The notes beneath the pieces are model-generated. The model worked only from the letters and a program-made list of their open reading frames with translations. It ran no database searches and was not told the DNA's origin. Source: Azadirachta indica (Eukaryota; Streptophyta; Magnoliopsida; Sapindales; Meliaceae). From it: a stretch of 64,000 nt of DNA. Each line of letters opens with the position of its first letter. The first letter of the stretch is position 1. The stretch covers positions 4,529,009 through 4,593,008 of the forward strand of contig CM040444.1 in NCBI GenBank assembly GCA_022749755.1, written 5' to 3'. Positions 12,730-24,395 of the stretch are shown here, piece by piece. A program made the position numbers and the translations under genes.

Positions 12730-13620
12730 TAATTCTATTTATTTCTTCTCATCTTCTATTTTTGGACTTTGAGAACTCTAGAACTTAAGTGAGATACCAG
12801 AGGTTTGGAATTTTCATCCTCAATTTCTCCAGAACCTTCTTGATGTGCTTTCCTTGTGACAGAAATATTGATCTCTCACTTTTGTTTCTTTTCAATTCAG
12901 TGCCCAACTTCTTCCTTGCTAGCCTTAAATCCTTCAGTTCAAAAGTTTCGTTCATCTACTTCTTCAACTTATCAATCTCAGCCTTGCTTGGACAAGTTAT
13001 CAGTATGTCATCTGCATATAAGAGTAGATGAATTGTTATGCCATCTTTAGAGTTTTAAATATATACAATTGTCATACATGCTTTTGATGAAGTTTTACTT
13101 GATCATAAATTCAACAAATTTTAGGTACTATTGCCTTGGTAATTGCTTGAATACATAAAGTGACTCTTTGAATAAACACATCGTTCTTCTTTCTCGAGAA
13201 CTACAAATCCCTCACATTGAGTCATCATAATATTCTTTAACAAATCATTATATAAGAAGGTTGTCTTTTCATCCATTTGTTTAAGTTTTAAGTCTTGAGA
13301 CGTGACATGTGTTAAAAGTACTACTGATAGAGCTATGTTTCACCATTGGATAAGCACTTCTATGAAGTCTACCCCTTCTTTTTGAGTGAAACTTTTTGCA
13401 ACGAGTTTGGCCTTACACCTCTTTGGCTCGCCACTTTAAATGCACTGCTTAATTTTATAAATCCATTTGCACCCAAGAACTTTCTTATTCTTGGGTTTGT
13501 CAATAAGTTGGCTAATTTTATTTTTTTTTATCAAAGACTTTCTTTCTTCTGCATAGCTTTGATCCATCTCTCTTTACAATTGGAAATTATAGCTTCCTTA
13601 TAATTTGTTGGTTCTTCATC
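12730..13620 (-). pseudogene. copia element 1, reverse transcriptase remains
   Basis: On the minus strand, about 13025-12870 encodes LLYADDILITCPSKAEIDKL, with the YADD catalytic motif of copia RT, followed by LKDLRLARK and later LSQGKHIKKVLEKL. Farther upstream (13600-13350) broken copia RT sequence continues. Frames are interrupted. The plus-strand frames over this stretch are antisense shadows. Confidence 0.8.
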
Positions 13621-14036
13621 TATGACTTCAATTGCAACTATTAGTGCATATGCTATTATCTTAGCATAACCAAACTTATTTGGAGGTTTAATTGTCCTCG
13701 TTTTGTCCCTTGCTAACTAATAATCATCAAGATCATCCTAATATGTTTGTTTAGCTTGTTCTTCCTGTCAAGTCTTATCTCATTAGTCTAAGTTGTATTA
13801 TGACCCTAGGTGTCTAGAACCCGAGATTCCAGTGTCTGCTCCACCTCAATCTAAAGCTTTTCAGATTTTGGTTCTATTGTCTGGTTATTAATTGATTTTT
13901 TTTTCTTTTTGATAATCAAGTAAAGCTTTTTCATGAAACTTTACATCTCTACTTAGGATGTATTTTGATGGCTTAAGTGAGGGACAACAAAGCTTATATC
14001 CTTTGAAACCATTTAAATAACTAATAAACACATCTT

Positions 14037-14720
14037 TTATTGTTTTAGCATTAAGCTTCCTTTAATTTTATTTGTGCATAGGCAGGGCAAATAAAAATTT
14101 TCAAGTGATTGTATGATGTTATATGCATAGGCAGGGCAAATAAAGATCCTCAAGTAACTATATGATGTTTTTTTTCCAAACCATATGTAAATAGGAGTTT
14201 TAAGCCCAATTCGTATTAATGGACTCTTATTTACAAGATATGTTATTGTCATCAAAGCTTCTGGTCATAGAGACTTTGGAATCCTTGATTGCACCAATAA
14301 ACATCTTACCTTCTCAATTAATGTCCTATTCATCCTCTTAGCAAGACCATGTTATTGTGGAGTCATTCTCACAGTTCTATGTCTTGAAATGTCATTTTCC
14401 TTATCGAAGTTCTTAAAATTTTGATTGCAATACTCTAAGCCTTTGTCAATCCTTAGCCATTTTATCTTTTTATCTGCCCAATTCTTCACTTGGAACTTGC
14501 TATTTAAATTTCTCAACCACTTAATCCTTAAATTTTAGCACATATACCTAAACCCTTCTTTGTCAAAGATAGAAAAATATTTTGAACCATCTAAGAAACG
14601 GACTTATGAAGGTCTCCACAGATTTTAGTGATCCTTTTTGTTTTGTGCTCAATAATCCCAAATTTTACTCTTGTAGACTTTTTTAAGAGACATTCTTCAC
14701 AAAAGTCTAATGATTCAATC
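14037..14720 (-). pseudogene. copia element 1, integrase fragment
   Basis: The minus-strand frame 14255-14037 reads TYLVNKSPLIRIGLKTPIYI, then FGKKTSYSYLRIF, as in the C-terminal side of the copia integrase core (YLINRSPS...KTPEEVWSG...YSNLRVFGCPAY). Broken integrase sequence continues up to about 14720. A short internal duplication (14081-14168) disrupts it. Confidence 0.82.
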
Positions 14721-15092
14721 TTATTATCACCAAATACTCCATGTTCACTTAATTCCTTTATCATTTTCATTCATATAATCTAACCTCATATATCACAACC
14801 TATTTTTGCTATTGTCAAACTCTGTTGTTATATTAATAGAACTAATGATAGTAGATTCATCTAAGATATATAAAGCATATTTCCTTAACCTTTTCACAAG
14901 TACTATAGAACTGTTAATAACTTTCAAATTCTCATTCTCAACCTTGAATACGTACCTAGATTTGTCTAACGTCTCTTAAAAGATCAAGTTTTTTTCAGGT
15001 TTGGGACATGCCCAACTTGATGTAATTTTCTTATCATTTCATCAAATATTCTGATCTTGACATTGTTAATCCTAAATGACCTTACATGCTTC

Positions 15093-15292
15093 ATTATTAC
15101 CCATTAATACTTTTCCCCTGTTACATTTTTGATAAGATTTAAACATATTTTAATTAAGGTACATATGGAAAGAACAACCTAAATCTTCATTATTACCCAT
15201 TAATACTTTTGCCCCATTACATTTTTCATAAGACTTAAACATATTTTAATTAAGGTACATATGGAAAGAACAACCTAAATCTAACACCTACT
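15093..15292. repeat. tandem duplication of about 100 bp inside copia element 1
   Basis: Two adjacent units (about 15093-15190 and 15191-15288) both contain TCATTATTACCCATTAATAC, then TTAAACATATTTTAATTAAGG and ACATATGGAAAGAACAACC. They differ at only a few bases, so the duplication is younger than most of the decay of the element. Confidence 0.9.
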
Positions 15293-15394
15293 CTCCTTCT
15301 GTCTTGGCACTAGATGCAATGAGTAGGTCTGTAGACTTAAAGCAATCTTTTATTACAATAACTTTTTCTTGTTCTTTCTCTCTAGATAATTCTT

Positions 15395-16078
15395 CTTGAA
15401 ATATCCTTCTTTTTGGCAATCAAAGCACTTTAGGATCTTGGCTTTGACTTATATCTAACATGTTTCTTGCCCATATTCTCTTATTTTTTTGGTCGTCCCT
15501 TTACTATCAAACCTTCTCATATGCCTATGTTCCTCTCTTATTATTTTCTTTCAATTCTTTATCGTAGAGAGTAATGTTTGACTATAAGTTAAAGTCTCAA
15601 CAAAATGGTCATATAATTTTGGCAAAGAACTTAACAAGATTACTGCCTGGTCCTTATCTTCAATCTTCACGTCTATTGTTTCAAGGTCAAAAACTACTTT
15701 ATTGAATAGATCAATGTGTTACTTGATTAGGGTCCCTTCAGCCAAAACAAGAGTATATAATCTTTTCTTTATGTATATCTTATTTGCCAAAGGTTTGGTC
15801 ATGTAAATTACTTGTAAGTTGTTCCAAAGCTTAGCTGCAGTCTTCTCTTTCAAAACTTTCCTTAAAACCTCATTCCTCAGACTTAGCATAATTTCAAAAT
15901 TAGCTTTTCTCAGAATCTCTGTCTTCTTAAATTTTGTCAACGTATTAGATATCTCGTCATCTCTTTCAAAAGCATCCTCTAATTTTTGATGAACTAAGAT
16001 TGTCCTTATCTTTAAATGTCACAAGTTGAAGTCATTCTCTCCATTGAATTTCTTTAGATGAAACTTAGGAAGAGACAT
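15395..16078 (-). pseudogene. copia element 1, gag with zinc knuckle
   Basis: The frame starts at 16078 with MSLPKFHLKKFNGENDFNL, then a stop where the family has Trp. The frame 15940-15719 carries the UBN2-type gag signature (EKTAAKLWNNLQVIYMTKPL, KKRLYTLVLAEGTLIK). The zinc knuckle CFDCQKEGYFKKNYL lies near 15440-15395, with the final Cys replaced by Tyr/Asn. Confidence 0.85.
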
Positions 16079-16108
16079 TGTTATAGGGAACCTGGCTCTA
16101 AAAACAAT

Positions 16109-16657
16109 TGTTGCATAAAACCAATCTCAGAAACAATGTCCTAACATTGTTTTGATTAAATCAAGATTATGTTCTGATAAAAAAAATATTAAGTCTAACT
16201 AAATAGTGAACACAAAACACAAAAATAATAAATAATATGAGAGCAAACAAAAATTTATATGGTTCAGTCAAATTGCTGATGTCCATGGAGTAAGGTTTTT
16301 TTTATTTTTTTTTCATTAGAAGTAGTGGAAGATGAAATTTTTGAAAAATGACTCTTTTCTCTCAAATCCTAATTTAAGTAGGTTTTAGAATCTTAATTCA
16401 AGTTGGTTTGATTATTCTTAAGTTCTTGGGTTCTTGATCACTCATCTTCCTTAGGTTAAGATGACAACTCCATCTTGACTTCTTGGTTTCTTAGGTTCTC
16501 GGGTTCTCATTTTCGTACATTCTCGGGTTCTTGAATAATACATGTGAACCTCATCAAGCGTGGATGATAACTTCATATTGACTCCTTGACTCTTTAGGTT
16601 CCTAGGTTCTCAGGTTCTCAAAAATTTGATGTATTTACTTTCATATTTTTTCTCAGA
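16109..16657 (-). repeat. copia element 1, 5' LTR (right)
   Basis: It pairs with 11602-12230. The primer-binding-site-like sequence lies immediately to its left. Its right edge is set by where alignment to the G promoter resumes (AAATTATTTTGGAATAAAG). Confidence 0.7.
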
Positions 16658-16659
16658 AT

Positions 16660-16848
16660 AAATTATTTTGGAATAAAGTGCATTCCATGTGTGGGAAGAG
16701 AATAAAGAATGCTTGAAATATAAGCTTGTTATCACATATAAATCTTTAATTATAGCATTAGAAATTTTCATATTCACCTTCATCCGCTCTATACATAATA
16801 AATTAATTCTTCCTTCTCTCAAATTATCCTTTGTTGAAGGAATTCAAA
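16660..16848 (+). promoter_or_regulatory. gene C promoter block, conserved in G, H and J
   Basis: Landmarks shared with the G, H and J flanks are TTGGAATAAAGT (16670), GGGAAGAGAATAAAG.ATGCTTGAAATATAAGCTT (16695 on, best in G) and TTCATCCGCTCTATACATAA (16778-16797), the last probably the TATA region about 55 bases before the ATG. H has TTCATCCACTCTATATATTA and J TTCATCCGCTGCATATATTA at similar distances. Confidence 0.55.
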
Positions 16849-17825
16849 ATGCCCTGGTGTTTTGGAGAAGTAAGACTTTCTGCAATTAACTTTATCTTTC
16901 AATTTACTTTCATCTTTTTTGCATATTATTTAAATGATTTTTTAACTAACAACTCTACGTCTGTACTTATCACCTTTTGTATAGTTTATTCATGTCAAAA
17001 TTTTACTTTTAAAATGATAAAAAAATAATTATTTCCTTTTGGGTATCAACTTTAGTTCTAAACTTGGTTGGTTATTTTTTTACAATTATTTTTTTGTGTT
17101 TATATTTGTTGTATAATGGCAACTGACGGCTTCCTTATTGTTTTGTATTTGATGATAAAACTCAAAGCCTGAAACTAAAGACGACAAACCAACCGAGGAA
17201 AAGCCTAAGCCAGAGGTACTTTCTCTTTCTTTCTTTAAGCTTTTACTCTTTATTCGTATTTTTATTTTTATTTTCATTTAATTAAACGGCTGCTTTTGTT
17301 TTTATGGTGGTGATGAAATGCTGTAGCCCCCCAAAAAGGAAGAGGACCCAAAGGTGGTAAAGTTTTTCATTAGTATAATATAATTATGTATTCTTTATTT
17401 ATCACACACACACATATATATAAACTTGAATTTTTATTGATTTATAATATATATATTGCTGGTCAGCCAAAGACTGAAGAAAACAAAAAAGATGAAGTTA
17501 AGCAGCCACCTTCAGAAAATAATAAGCCATCGGTAAATGTTTATTGATAATTTCTTTTTTTCTTTTATTTTCATTTCTTCTTTTTATTTATTGATTTTTA
17601 ACGTTAATTTAATGATGGTTGCTTTTGTTTTCGTTGTTGTCATTGTTGTAGCTGCTTCTCAAAAAGGAAAAGAAGAAAGAGAACGAAGAGAACATTGAGG
17701 CGCCGCTGCTCCAAAAGGAATTAAAGAAGAAGAACGACGCGAACATTGAGTATCTTAAATGTAATTGTCGTATGCATATTCTATATGACTGTGGTATGCA
17801 TATTCGACGTAAGAAAAAATTTTAG
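16849..17825 (+). CDS. micro-exon gene C, Lys/Glu/Pro-rich small protein
   Basis: Five exons with phase-0 introns predict 112 residues. Exon 1 (16849-16869) encodes MPWCFGE, then GTAAGA. Exon 2 (17168-17215) encodes PETKDDKPTEEKPKPE. Exon 3 (17327-17356, after CTGTAG) encodes PPKKEEDPKV. Exon 4 (17467-17532, after GGTCAG) encodes 22 residues ending QPPSENNKPS. Exon 5 (17652-17825, after TTGTAG) encodes 57 residues: LLLKKEKKKENEENIEAP, a second copy of the same KK..N..NIE pattern, then a Cys/His tail with two RMHI/GMHI repeats ending RRKKKF. Every junction has GT and AG. The protein would be highly charged and disordered apart from the short N-terminus with Trp and Cys. The paralogue G supports the boundaries of exons 1-4. 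I know no family or function. The lack of stops across five exons argues that this copy is, or recently was, coding. Confidence 0.65.
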
Positions 17826-19540
17826 AAGGGACAGATATTGGCGTCAATAAATTTCTGTAATGTATATGTTTATTTTGAAATTATATTAATTAATAATGAG
17901 ATAAAAAAATCAAAGATATATTTATATTTTTTATTAAACTATTTTATTTAATTAAATTATCGTATTTAAAATTTTATCCAAATATAATTTTTTGTTTTAT
18001 TGTTAATTATGGATTCAAAATTGGGTATTATTTTTGATCATGTGTTTGAAAGATCTTATTATTTATTTGTAGTAAAGTCTATCAAGTTTTAACCTATGCT
18101 TTTGTTGCTACAATTATAATAAACATTAATGGTTACTTTATCAATAATATATTATAAAAATAAAAATGATGAAAACATTGCTTTATTACTACATATTTTT
18201 CATATAATTAATGCAAATTTATCTGAGAATCATTTTAAGCAAGTTATTAAGAACCAAGGAAAATTAAACTTTTGAATTTTTTGAGGGAAAAAAACATAAG
18301 CAACTTAAGATATTAAAGTATAATACACTAAAATTATAATTATAAATTATAACAACATAAGAGTATGTGAAACAAATCCATCAAAGTTTGTAAGAATAAA
18401 TTGTAATAAAACGAGAGAATAAAATAGAATCTATTAAAGTTAATAATCACAAATTATCTAGTCAAATTCAAACTACTATTATCAAAGTTAAAATTCTTTT
18501 ACCAGTATAGTATATATAGATAAATATCTTCTATAACATTAAAATAAAAAATCTATCCTCAAAACTCCCATAGTTGATGAATCCAAATGATATTGGAACA
18601 AATTCATTGAACTCCACAAAAATAATTTAATATAAATTATTTAAAGAATAATAGATGATAATCCTCAAATTATAATTTATAAGAAGTTTAAAATATACTT
18701 ATTAAGTTAAAATGTCTCATAAATAAACTTTCGAATCATGAACAATTATAAGTAGGGACGGAGTTTCAATATGGCGTACAATTTTTTAAAATTTTTTATG
18801 ATAATATTTATAACTGGAGTAAAAATATTTTAGTCCATAAATTTTGAAAACACAAAAAAAATTAGGATATAATTTAACAAATTATAATATTTTCGTCCCT
18901 ACTATTATGATAGAGTTACAAAGATGTCAAAATTAACAACAAAAATAAAAATTAGCCTTAGTGTTTTTATTTTTCTACATCTTCTTTGGTTTAAAACTCT
19001 AAAATGTATATTAAAAAAAAAAACTCTAAAATCACAATCCTCTTTTTCTCCTTTAGAAATTCATAGAAACTGCTAGCCATCAGTGATAGATTCATTGATG
19101 GAACCAAACAATCTTCATCATAACATAGCAAGCTTCATCAACACTACAACCACTAATCTCCTTTCTCTTCTCTTCTCTCCCAAACACTATTGTTGCTAGC
19201 CCAGTTGTCAAATCACCTCGGCATTGGAGAGATGACTGTGATGAGTATACTCTGTTCAATTAGGTGTATGGTAATGCTAGCAAGTAAGGTGTGAGAGGAA
19301 TAAGTAGTGGGTATGAAGATATATAGTGGTGGTGGTGGTGGGTATTTTAGACAATTGATGCTTTTAAAAAAAAAAAAATTCTAAAACCATTTTTTAAAGG
19401 CTAAATTTAGATTTCTCTCAATAGATATAAACCATTCTTTTTAAAGCTCAAAAAGGTGTTCTTTTGTTACAATCTAATGAAAGAATAAAATAAAAGACAA
19501 AATATACATATATTTTAAAAAAATTTAGTATTCAAAAAGC
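17826..19540. other. 3' flank of gene C
   Basis: 17826-18730 aligns with the flank of gene G (33812-34510 and 36060-36290). From about 18730 the similarity is lost. 18760-19400 holds a less AT-rich stretch with TC-rich words (19150-19190) and a GGT run (19323-19342), probably an insertion. No gene is seen. Confidence 0.5.
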
Positions 19541-20389
19541 TCTTTAGACCTTGGGTACACTTGGTAGCACATACTAGACTGTATCAAAATAAATGCACTG
19601 GATTGTATTGGATTAAAATGCATTAGAGTGTATGAAAATTTAATATAGTATTATGTTTTGTGTTGAATTAGACTAATTAAATAAAAATTATTTTTTATGA
19701 CTTAATTATCTACTATTATTTATTAATAATTTAAATTTATTTTTTTTGGTCACCACAGACTACCACAGTCCATTGTTGACAACCACATGTCATCATTGAT
19801 CGCCAACAGTCATCTGATGAATTATCATGCATATCATTAGAATCATTAGAAACCACTCTATGCACTAAAATTTTTATTGTTGTTTGAGTGATTAATTGTC
19901 ATAAATCTAATGTTGCATTTTTGAGTGCAAAAAATTTAATTATGAATTTACAGCAAATAGTTGCTCAAATAATGATGATGATAACACTAGTACGTGAAGC
20001 AATTGATAAAGATTATAATGATATTTGCAATGACTCAAATAATGGTGACAAATGACCAATATTGGTGGTCTATGGTGAATATAATTTTTCATATTTTTTG
20101 TGAACTCTAACCCTAGTGGTAATGATATTTCCATAGTCATGTAGAGCAATTCATGAGAATTTTATTGATGCTGGCGATGGCTTCAACAGATGCTAATGAG
20201 TGTTGATCGATGGTAGCTAGAGATAGATATTAGGTGACCGGTAGTGATTGATAAAATAACTTGATAATAAAATAATATTAAATTTTATTTGTAGTTTTCC
20301 TGCAAGCTTGACCGTAAGGGTGCGAGTCAAGTTTTTGCATCTAAGATTGTTTTCAATTTAATTTAAATCGTGTAAAAATGAAGCAACAT
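19541..20389. other. possible non-autonomous element before copy D
   Basis: The segment begins with CTTGGGTACACTTGGTAGCA-like DNA, as in some hAT-type MITEs, but I could not match an inverted end. The 69-codon minus-strand frame at 19940-20149 has no recognisable content. Confidence 0.25.
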
Positions 20390-21204
20390 TGAGATTATAA
20401 CTATGTTATGTCATAAAAGTGAATTATATTTAAATAAAGTAAGAATATAACAAGAATGAGAATATGTTCATAGAGATAAAATTTAATATTAAGATTTATG
20501 CTCGAATTATGATATTAGTGATAACATTTTTAGTGTTAAAAAGAATATGTTAGCATGAATAATTAATAATTAAATATTTTCATCAAAAAATTCTTTACAC
20601 TATTCAATTATTCCAAAGAAATCATAAACCTAACAAGAAATTTCAATAGAGTAAAATATATAAGGGTTATTTTTACATACTTTTCCTAATGTTTATTGAA
20701 ATTATCTAATTGACCAGGTACTGACCATTGAAAAAAAGTAAATGACTAAAATAACCTCATTAATGAATCCTTAAACCTACCATTATTTTACCTATTCACT
20801 TTTTTGCTTTCTATTTAACTTCTAAACTACTAATCAAAAATAATATTTGAGATTCATTGATTATTATTATTTTTATTTTTGTTGTTGTTATTATTATTAT
20901 TGTTACTATTATTTATTATTTTTATTATTTTTAACATGCAATCAACTAGATAGAAATACTATAATATGAGAGAACTTTGTGAATTTTTCCAAACTTTCCG
21001 TCTATTTTTAATTTCCACAAACCTCAGAAGAGGTATGTGAAAATAGCCCTAATGTATAAAATGAAAAAGCATCCTCTTCTATTATATATTGTTATTATTA
21101 TTTTCTTTCTTCTATTAAGGATTTTCTCTTAACAAGCTTTCATAATATTGATAAGGAAGATTTAATTTGATGTTGTTGTTGCTATTTTGCAGGTGTGGTT
21201 ATGT

Positions 21205-21780
21205 GGAAAAAAGAAATTTTTGCAAGGTTAAGATTCTTTCTTATTAAAAAGTTGTGGCTTTCCTAAGGTAATTAGGAAATCATACATTCCTTGTAGTATT
21301 AGGGTTTTAGCAACACTATGTCTAAAGCATATCTTTGAGTGCTATGCATCTTCTTATAGCCATGTGTGCCACATACGACAGAATATTACATTGTATAATG
21401 TCTCGATTGATGCCCCATTCTTGTAGCAGTTTCTAACATGTTTGTGCATTTTCTTTAACTATTTTTCTTGCAGATATTGATGCCGCAAGATTGCTATCTT
21501 ATGCTGTTCGGAACATATTCATCTTGTTTTGTTGTTAAGCACATTTGGAGTAATAGATTATGATCTAGTCTTTGCTATTTAGAAATTATTGTGACAATTC
21601 TTTGTGTTATACTTAAGGATTTAGATATTCTAAGAGGATTTGAAGACATAATGTTTATGTTCTTCGGGAGAAGAACTCGAATTTCTTTGGGAAAAGAAGT
21701 TATATTCATTGAAGAGAGTTCAACAACATCAAAAGTCAAGGGATCTCATGAAATGAGGCCATCTAAGAAAATTTAACACT
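21205..21780 (+). repeat. left arm of a 570-bp inverted repeat
   Basis: It matches the reverse complement of 23064-23630 along its length: AATTTTTGCAAGGT.AGGATTC, TTAGGAAATCAT.CATTCCTTGT, CAGTTTC.AACATGTTTGTGC and GTTCTT.GGGAGAAGAA are shared. The small frame at 21591-21776 lies in it and is not a gene. Confidence 0.85.
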
Positions 21781-22599
21781 GTAGCAACAACAAAGAGGAG
21801 TCTTTGTTTTGTACAAGTTTATTGGTATTTGTGATTATTTATTTCTTAGTGGATTATTTTCTTTGAGCATGGCCCTATGGATGCAGGATTGAGAAATTTG
21901 AACCATGGTAAAAATCTTTATTCTTCATTTTTAAGGCTTGATTATAATTACTCATGAGAATCTTCTAATAATAGTTAATTAATTTAATAATTAATTAAAA
22001 TTTAGAATTAACCTACCAACGAATCTATTCATTGGTATCAGAGTAGGTCATTAACTTTTATGTTGTGAGATCTTGGTGGTGTGATTCATTTTTTGTGTAA
22101 GAGTGGATTTTCAAAGGGAAGGAAGATCAATTTTGAATTACTAATGTGCATTCGAAAACCAGGATGAATTGAGTTTTTAATAAATAATAACAATAAGTTT
22201 GAATTTTGATCCAAACATACAAAATACAAGATACGCAATAAAGTAAAATAAGATAGAGTTAAGGGATTGAAAATTGAATTTATAGTGATTCAGTAAACAC
22301 TCAGCTTATGCCTACGCCTACTCCTTCAAGCTCCATTTAATTTCACTAATGCCAAGTCTTGATCTCACAAGACTTCTTTAAATAAAACCAAGGGATTGTG
22401 GTACCTTTTAATCTTTACAAGTGCCACCTCAAACACTTAACCAACTTAGGATTCATGATATCCTACAACTCTTATAATATTTGGCTCATGCTAAACACTT
22501 ACAATATCATTCAACCAAGTGAAAGACCCACTTCTTTCACTTTCTTACAACAAAATTAAACATGAATAAAAAACAATAACTTACAAAGGATAAGATATT

Positions 22600-23060
22600 T
22601 TGCAAGTTACTCATGAAATGATCTGAGATTCAAATGCTTACTACCAGATTTGAAAATTTGAGAATGCATGACGATGAATTACTTGCTAATTTTTACTGTA
22701 AATTGAATGATATTACTAATGAATATTATGCCTTAGGTGAATAATACTCAGAGACTTGCAAGGAAAATTTTACAATGACTTCCTGAAAGATTTCAAGAGA
22801 AAGTTACATTAATTGAAGAAAGCAAAGGTATTGATAAATTGAAAATGGAAGAATTAATGGGATTATTAATGACTTTTGAGATGAATCTGAAAGATTAAAA
22901 GAAGGACAAAAGCCTAGCACTGCAAATCACTGAAACTCAAAGTAATGAGGATGAGAAGAGTTTAGATTTTCAAAAATCTAAGGGCCTTTCACTTACCAAA
23001 AATTTCAATAAGATTTTGAAAAGAATGGGGCGTAAACCAAATACTCCTTTTTGTTGTCAC
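22600..23060 (+). pseudogene. copia gag (UBN2) fragment
   Basis: Translation with stops and frame changes gives FENLRMHDDELLANFYCKLN, then LPERFQEKVTLIEESKGIDK and MEELMGLLMTFEMNLKD. This is the UBN2 core of a copia gag of the type RFENLRMxDDE...EELxGSLxTFEMNL. The zinc-knuckle start (PFCCHCC) is cut by the right arm. Confidence 0.85.
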
Positions 23061-23063
23061 TGT

Positions 23064-23690
23064 TGCGTTAAATCTTCTTAAACGGCCTAGTTTGAAGAGA
23101 TCCCCTTACTTATGATGCTATTGAACCCCCTTCAATGAAGATGGTTTCTTGTTCCTAAGAAATTTAAATTCTTCTCCCAAAGAACATAAACAATAAATCT
23201 TCAAATCCTTTTAGGATATGTAAATCATTAAGAATAACACAAAGGTGTCTCGCAACAATTTTTATTCTCTGACGAGTTCACTATTAAAATTCTTAAGGGA
23301 TAAGAGCAGCTAAATAGCCAGGGCTATATCACAAATCTATCACTCTAAGTGTGCTTAACAAGAACATGAGATGAATATGATCCTATCAAGTATCGGGTAG
23401 CAACCTTATGGCATCAGTATCTCCAAGAAAACTAGTTAAACAATATGCACAAACATGTTGGAAACTGCTGCAAGAATATGACATCAATCAAGACAATTAA
23501 TGTTAGCATATATTTAGTGCCGCTAAAACCTTAATGCCACAAGGAATCCATGATTTCCTAATTCCCTTGGAAAAGTCACAACTCTTAATAGGAAAGAATC
23601 CTGACCTTGCAAAAATTCCTTATTTTCGCAAATTCATTTTTCTTTTGTAGGACTTCTACTCACATAAGGCCAACAAAAGTCCCAACGTTT
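23064..23690 (-). repeat. right arm of the inverted repeat
   Basis: It is the inverted partner of 21205-21780. Beyond the pairing, the complement of 23640-23690 reads TTGTTGGCCTTATGTGAGTA, a plausible LTR start (TGTTGG), so this arm may hold the true LTR 5' end. Confidence 0.8.
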
Positions 23691-24395
23691 ATTAAACATT
23701 TGGTTATCATAAATAATTTTTGAAAAAAATTATGTAATTACTTTAATATACAAGTTATTAAGACTACATTATAAAAAATAATATAAAATTTTTAAAATAC
23801 AATTAGAGTATTTTAGAGCATTTAACCTTCAAAAACTCTACTATAAAACATAAAAAATTGGACTTTTTCTATAATAGAAGTAAATGATTTTTTTAATTTT
23901 TAAAAACATTTTTCTGTTGCCAACTAAACAATACTATAAAAATTAATTACAAGGGACTTTTAACATTAAAAAAGCTCTTTGCCTCTTAGGATTTGTTTTC
24001 TTTTATTTTTTTAAATTTGATGTTCTATGCATATTTTAAACTAGTTTTATGGTTTATATATTGCATTTAGGTTATATTTTTAATTTTTTATTCTTTCATT
24101 TGATATATATATATGTATATATAATGAAAATTACGATGGATGAAAATCTCGATGGATGAAAAGCAAAGATATTAAATAAATTCATTGATATATCTTTATT
24201 AGTAATTTAATTTATATAAAAGCGTTTTTAAAGTTGTGCAATCAAACAATTGACTATCACAAGAGAGCTTTTCTAATTGGTAACTAAATGGTCAAAATTT
24301 TTTTTCTAAAAAATTCTATTTGAAAAAACTTTGTTGGTAAAAACTCCACTTCGACAATTTCCACGTCAAAGCCAAATCAAATAGACCCTAAATTA
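23690..24395. mobile_element. MITE-like DNA, possibly two nested hAT-type elements
   Basis: The right edge reads CAAATAGACCCTAAATTAC, whose complement (TAGGGTCTATTTG) resembles hAT MITE ends. A second such edge, GCCAACTAAACAATACTATA, lies near 23920. The left end is not clear. This interval is absent from copy E between comparable positions. Confidence 0.4.

Larger units (their letters stand above)
11602..16657 (-). mobile_element. Ty1/copia retrotransposon 1, degenerate, minus strand
   Basis: The element sits between genes B and C at a point where the F-G block is continuous (32660-32720), so it inserted after the block duplication, or was lost there. On the minus strand the order is 5' LTR, gag, zinc knuckle, integrase, RT and RNase H, 3' LTR: the Ty1/copia order. 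A primer-binding-site-like AGAGCCAGGTT (complement of 16089-16099) follows the right LTR. Many stops and frameshifts show it is inactive. It is the same family as the copies at 47565 and 56036. Confidence 0.9.
21195..23690 (+). mobile_element. copia-type element with an inverted LTR-like arm, inside copy D
   Basis: A left LTR-like block (about 21195-22030) is followed by a tRNA-Met-type primer binding site, TGGTATCAGAGTAGGTC (22033). About 22600-23060 is a broken gag. The right side (23064-23690) is not a direct LTR but an inverted copy of the first 570 bases or so of the left block. About 22150-22610 resembles an unrelated LTR (CTCAGCTTATGCCTACGCC) and may be nested. No pol is present. Confidence 0.7.

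Noticed and set aside
12789..13603. Plus-strand ORFs of 64-85 codons
   Set aside because: They are antisense to the copia RT read on the minus strand, which carries the YADD motif.
16689..17028. ORFs covering the promoter and exon 1 of gene C (66 and 65 codons), and the matching 107-codon ORF at G
   Set aside because: They read through promoter, exon 1 and intron; the conserved feature is the seven-codon exon followed by GTAAGA. The similarity between C and G here is simply duplication.
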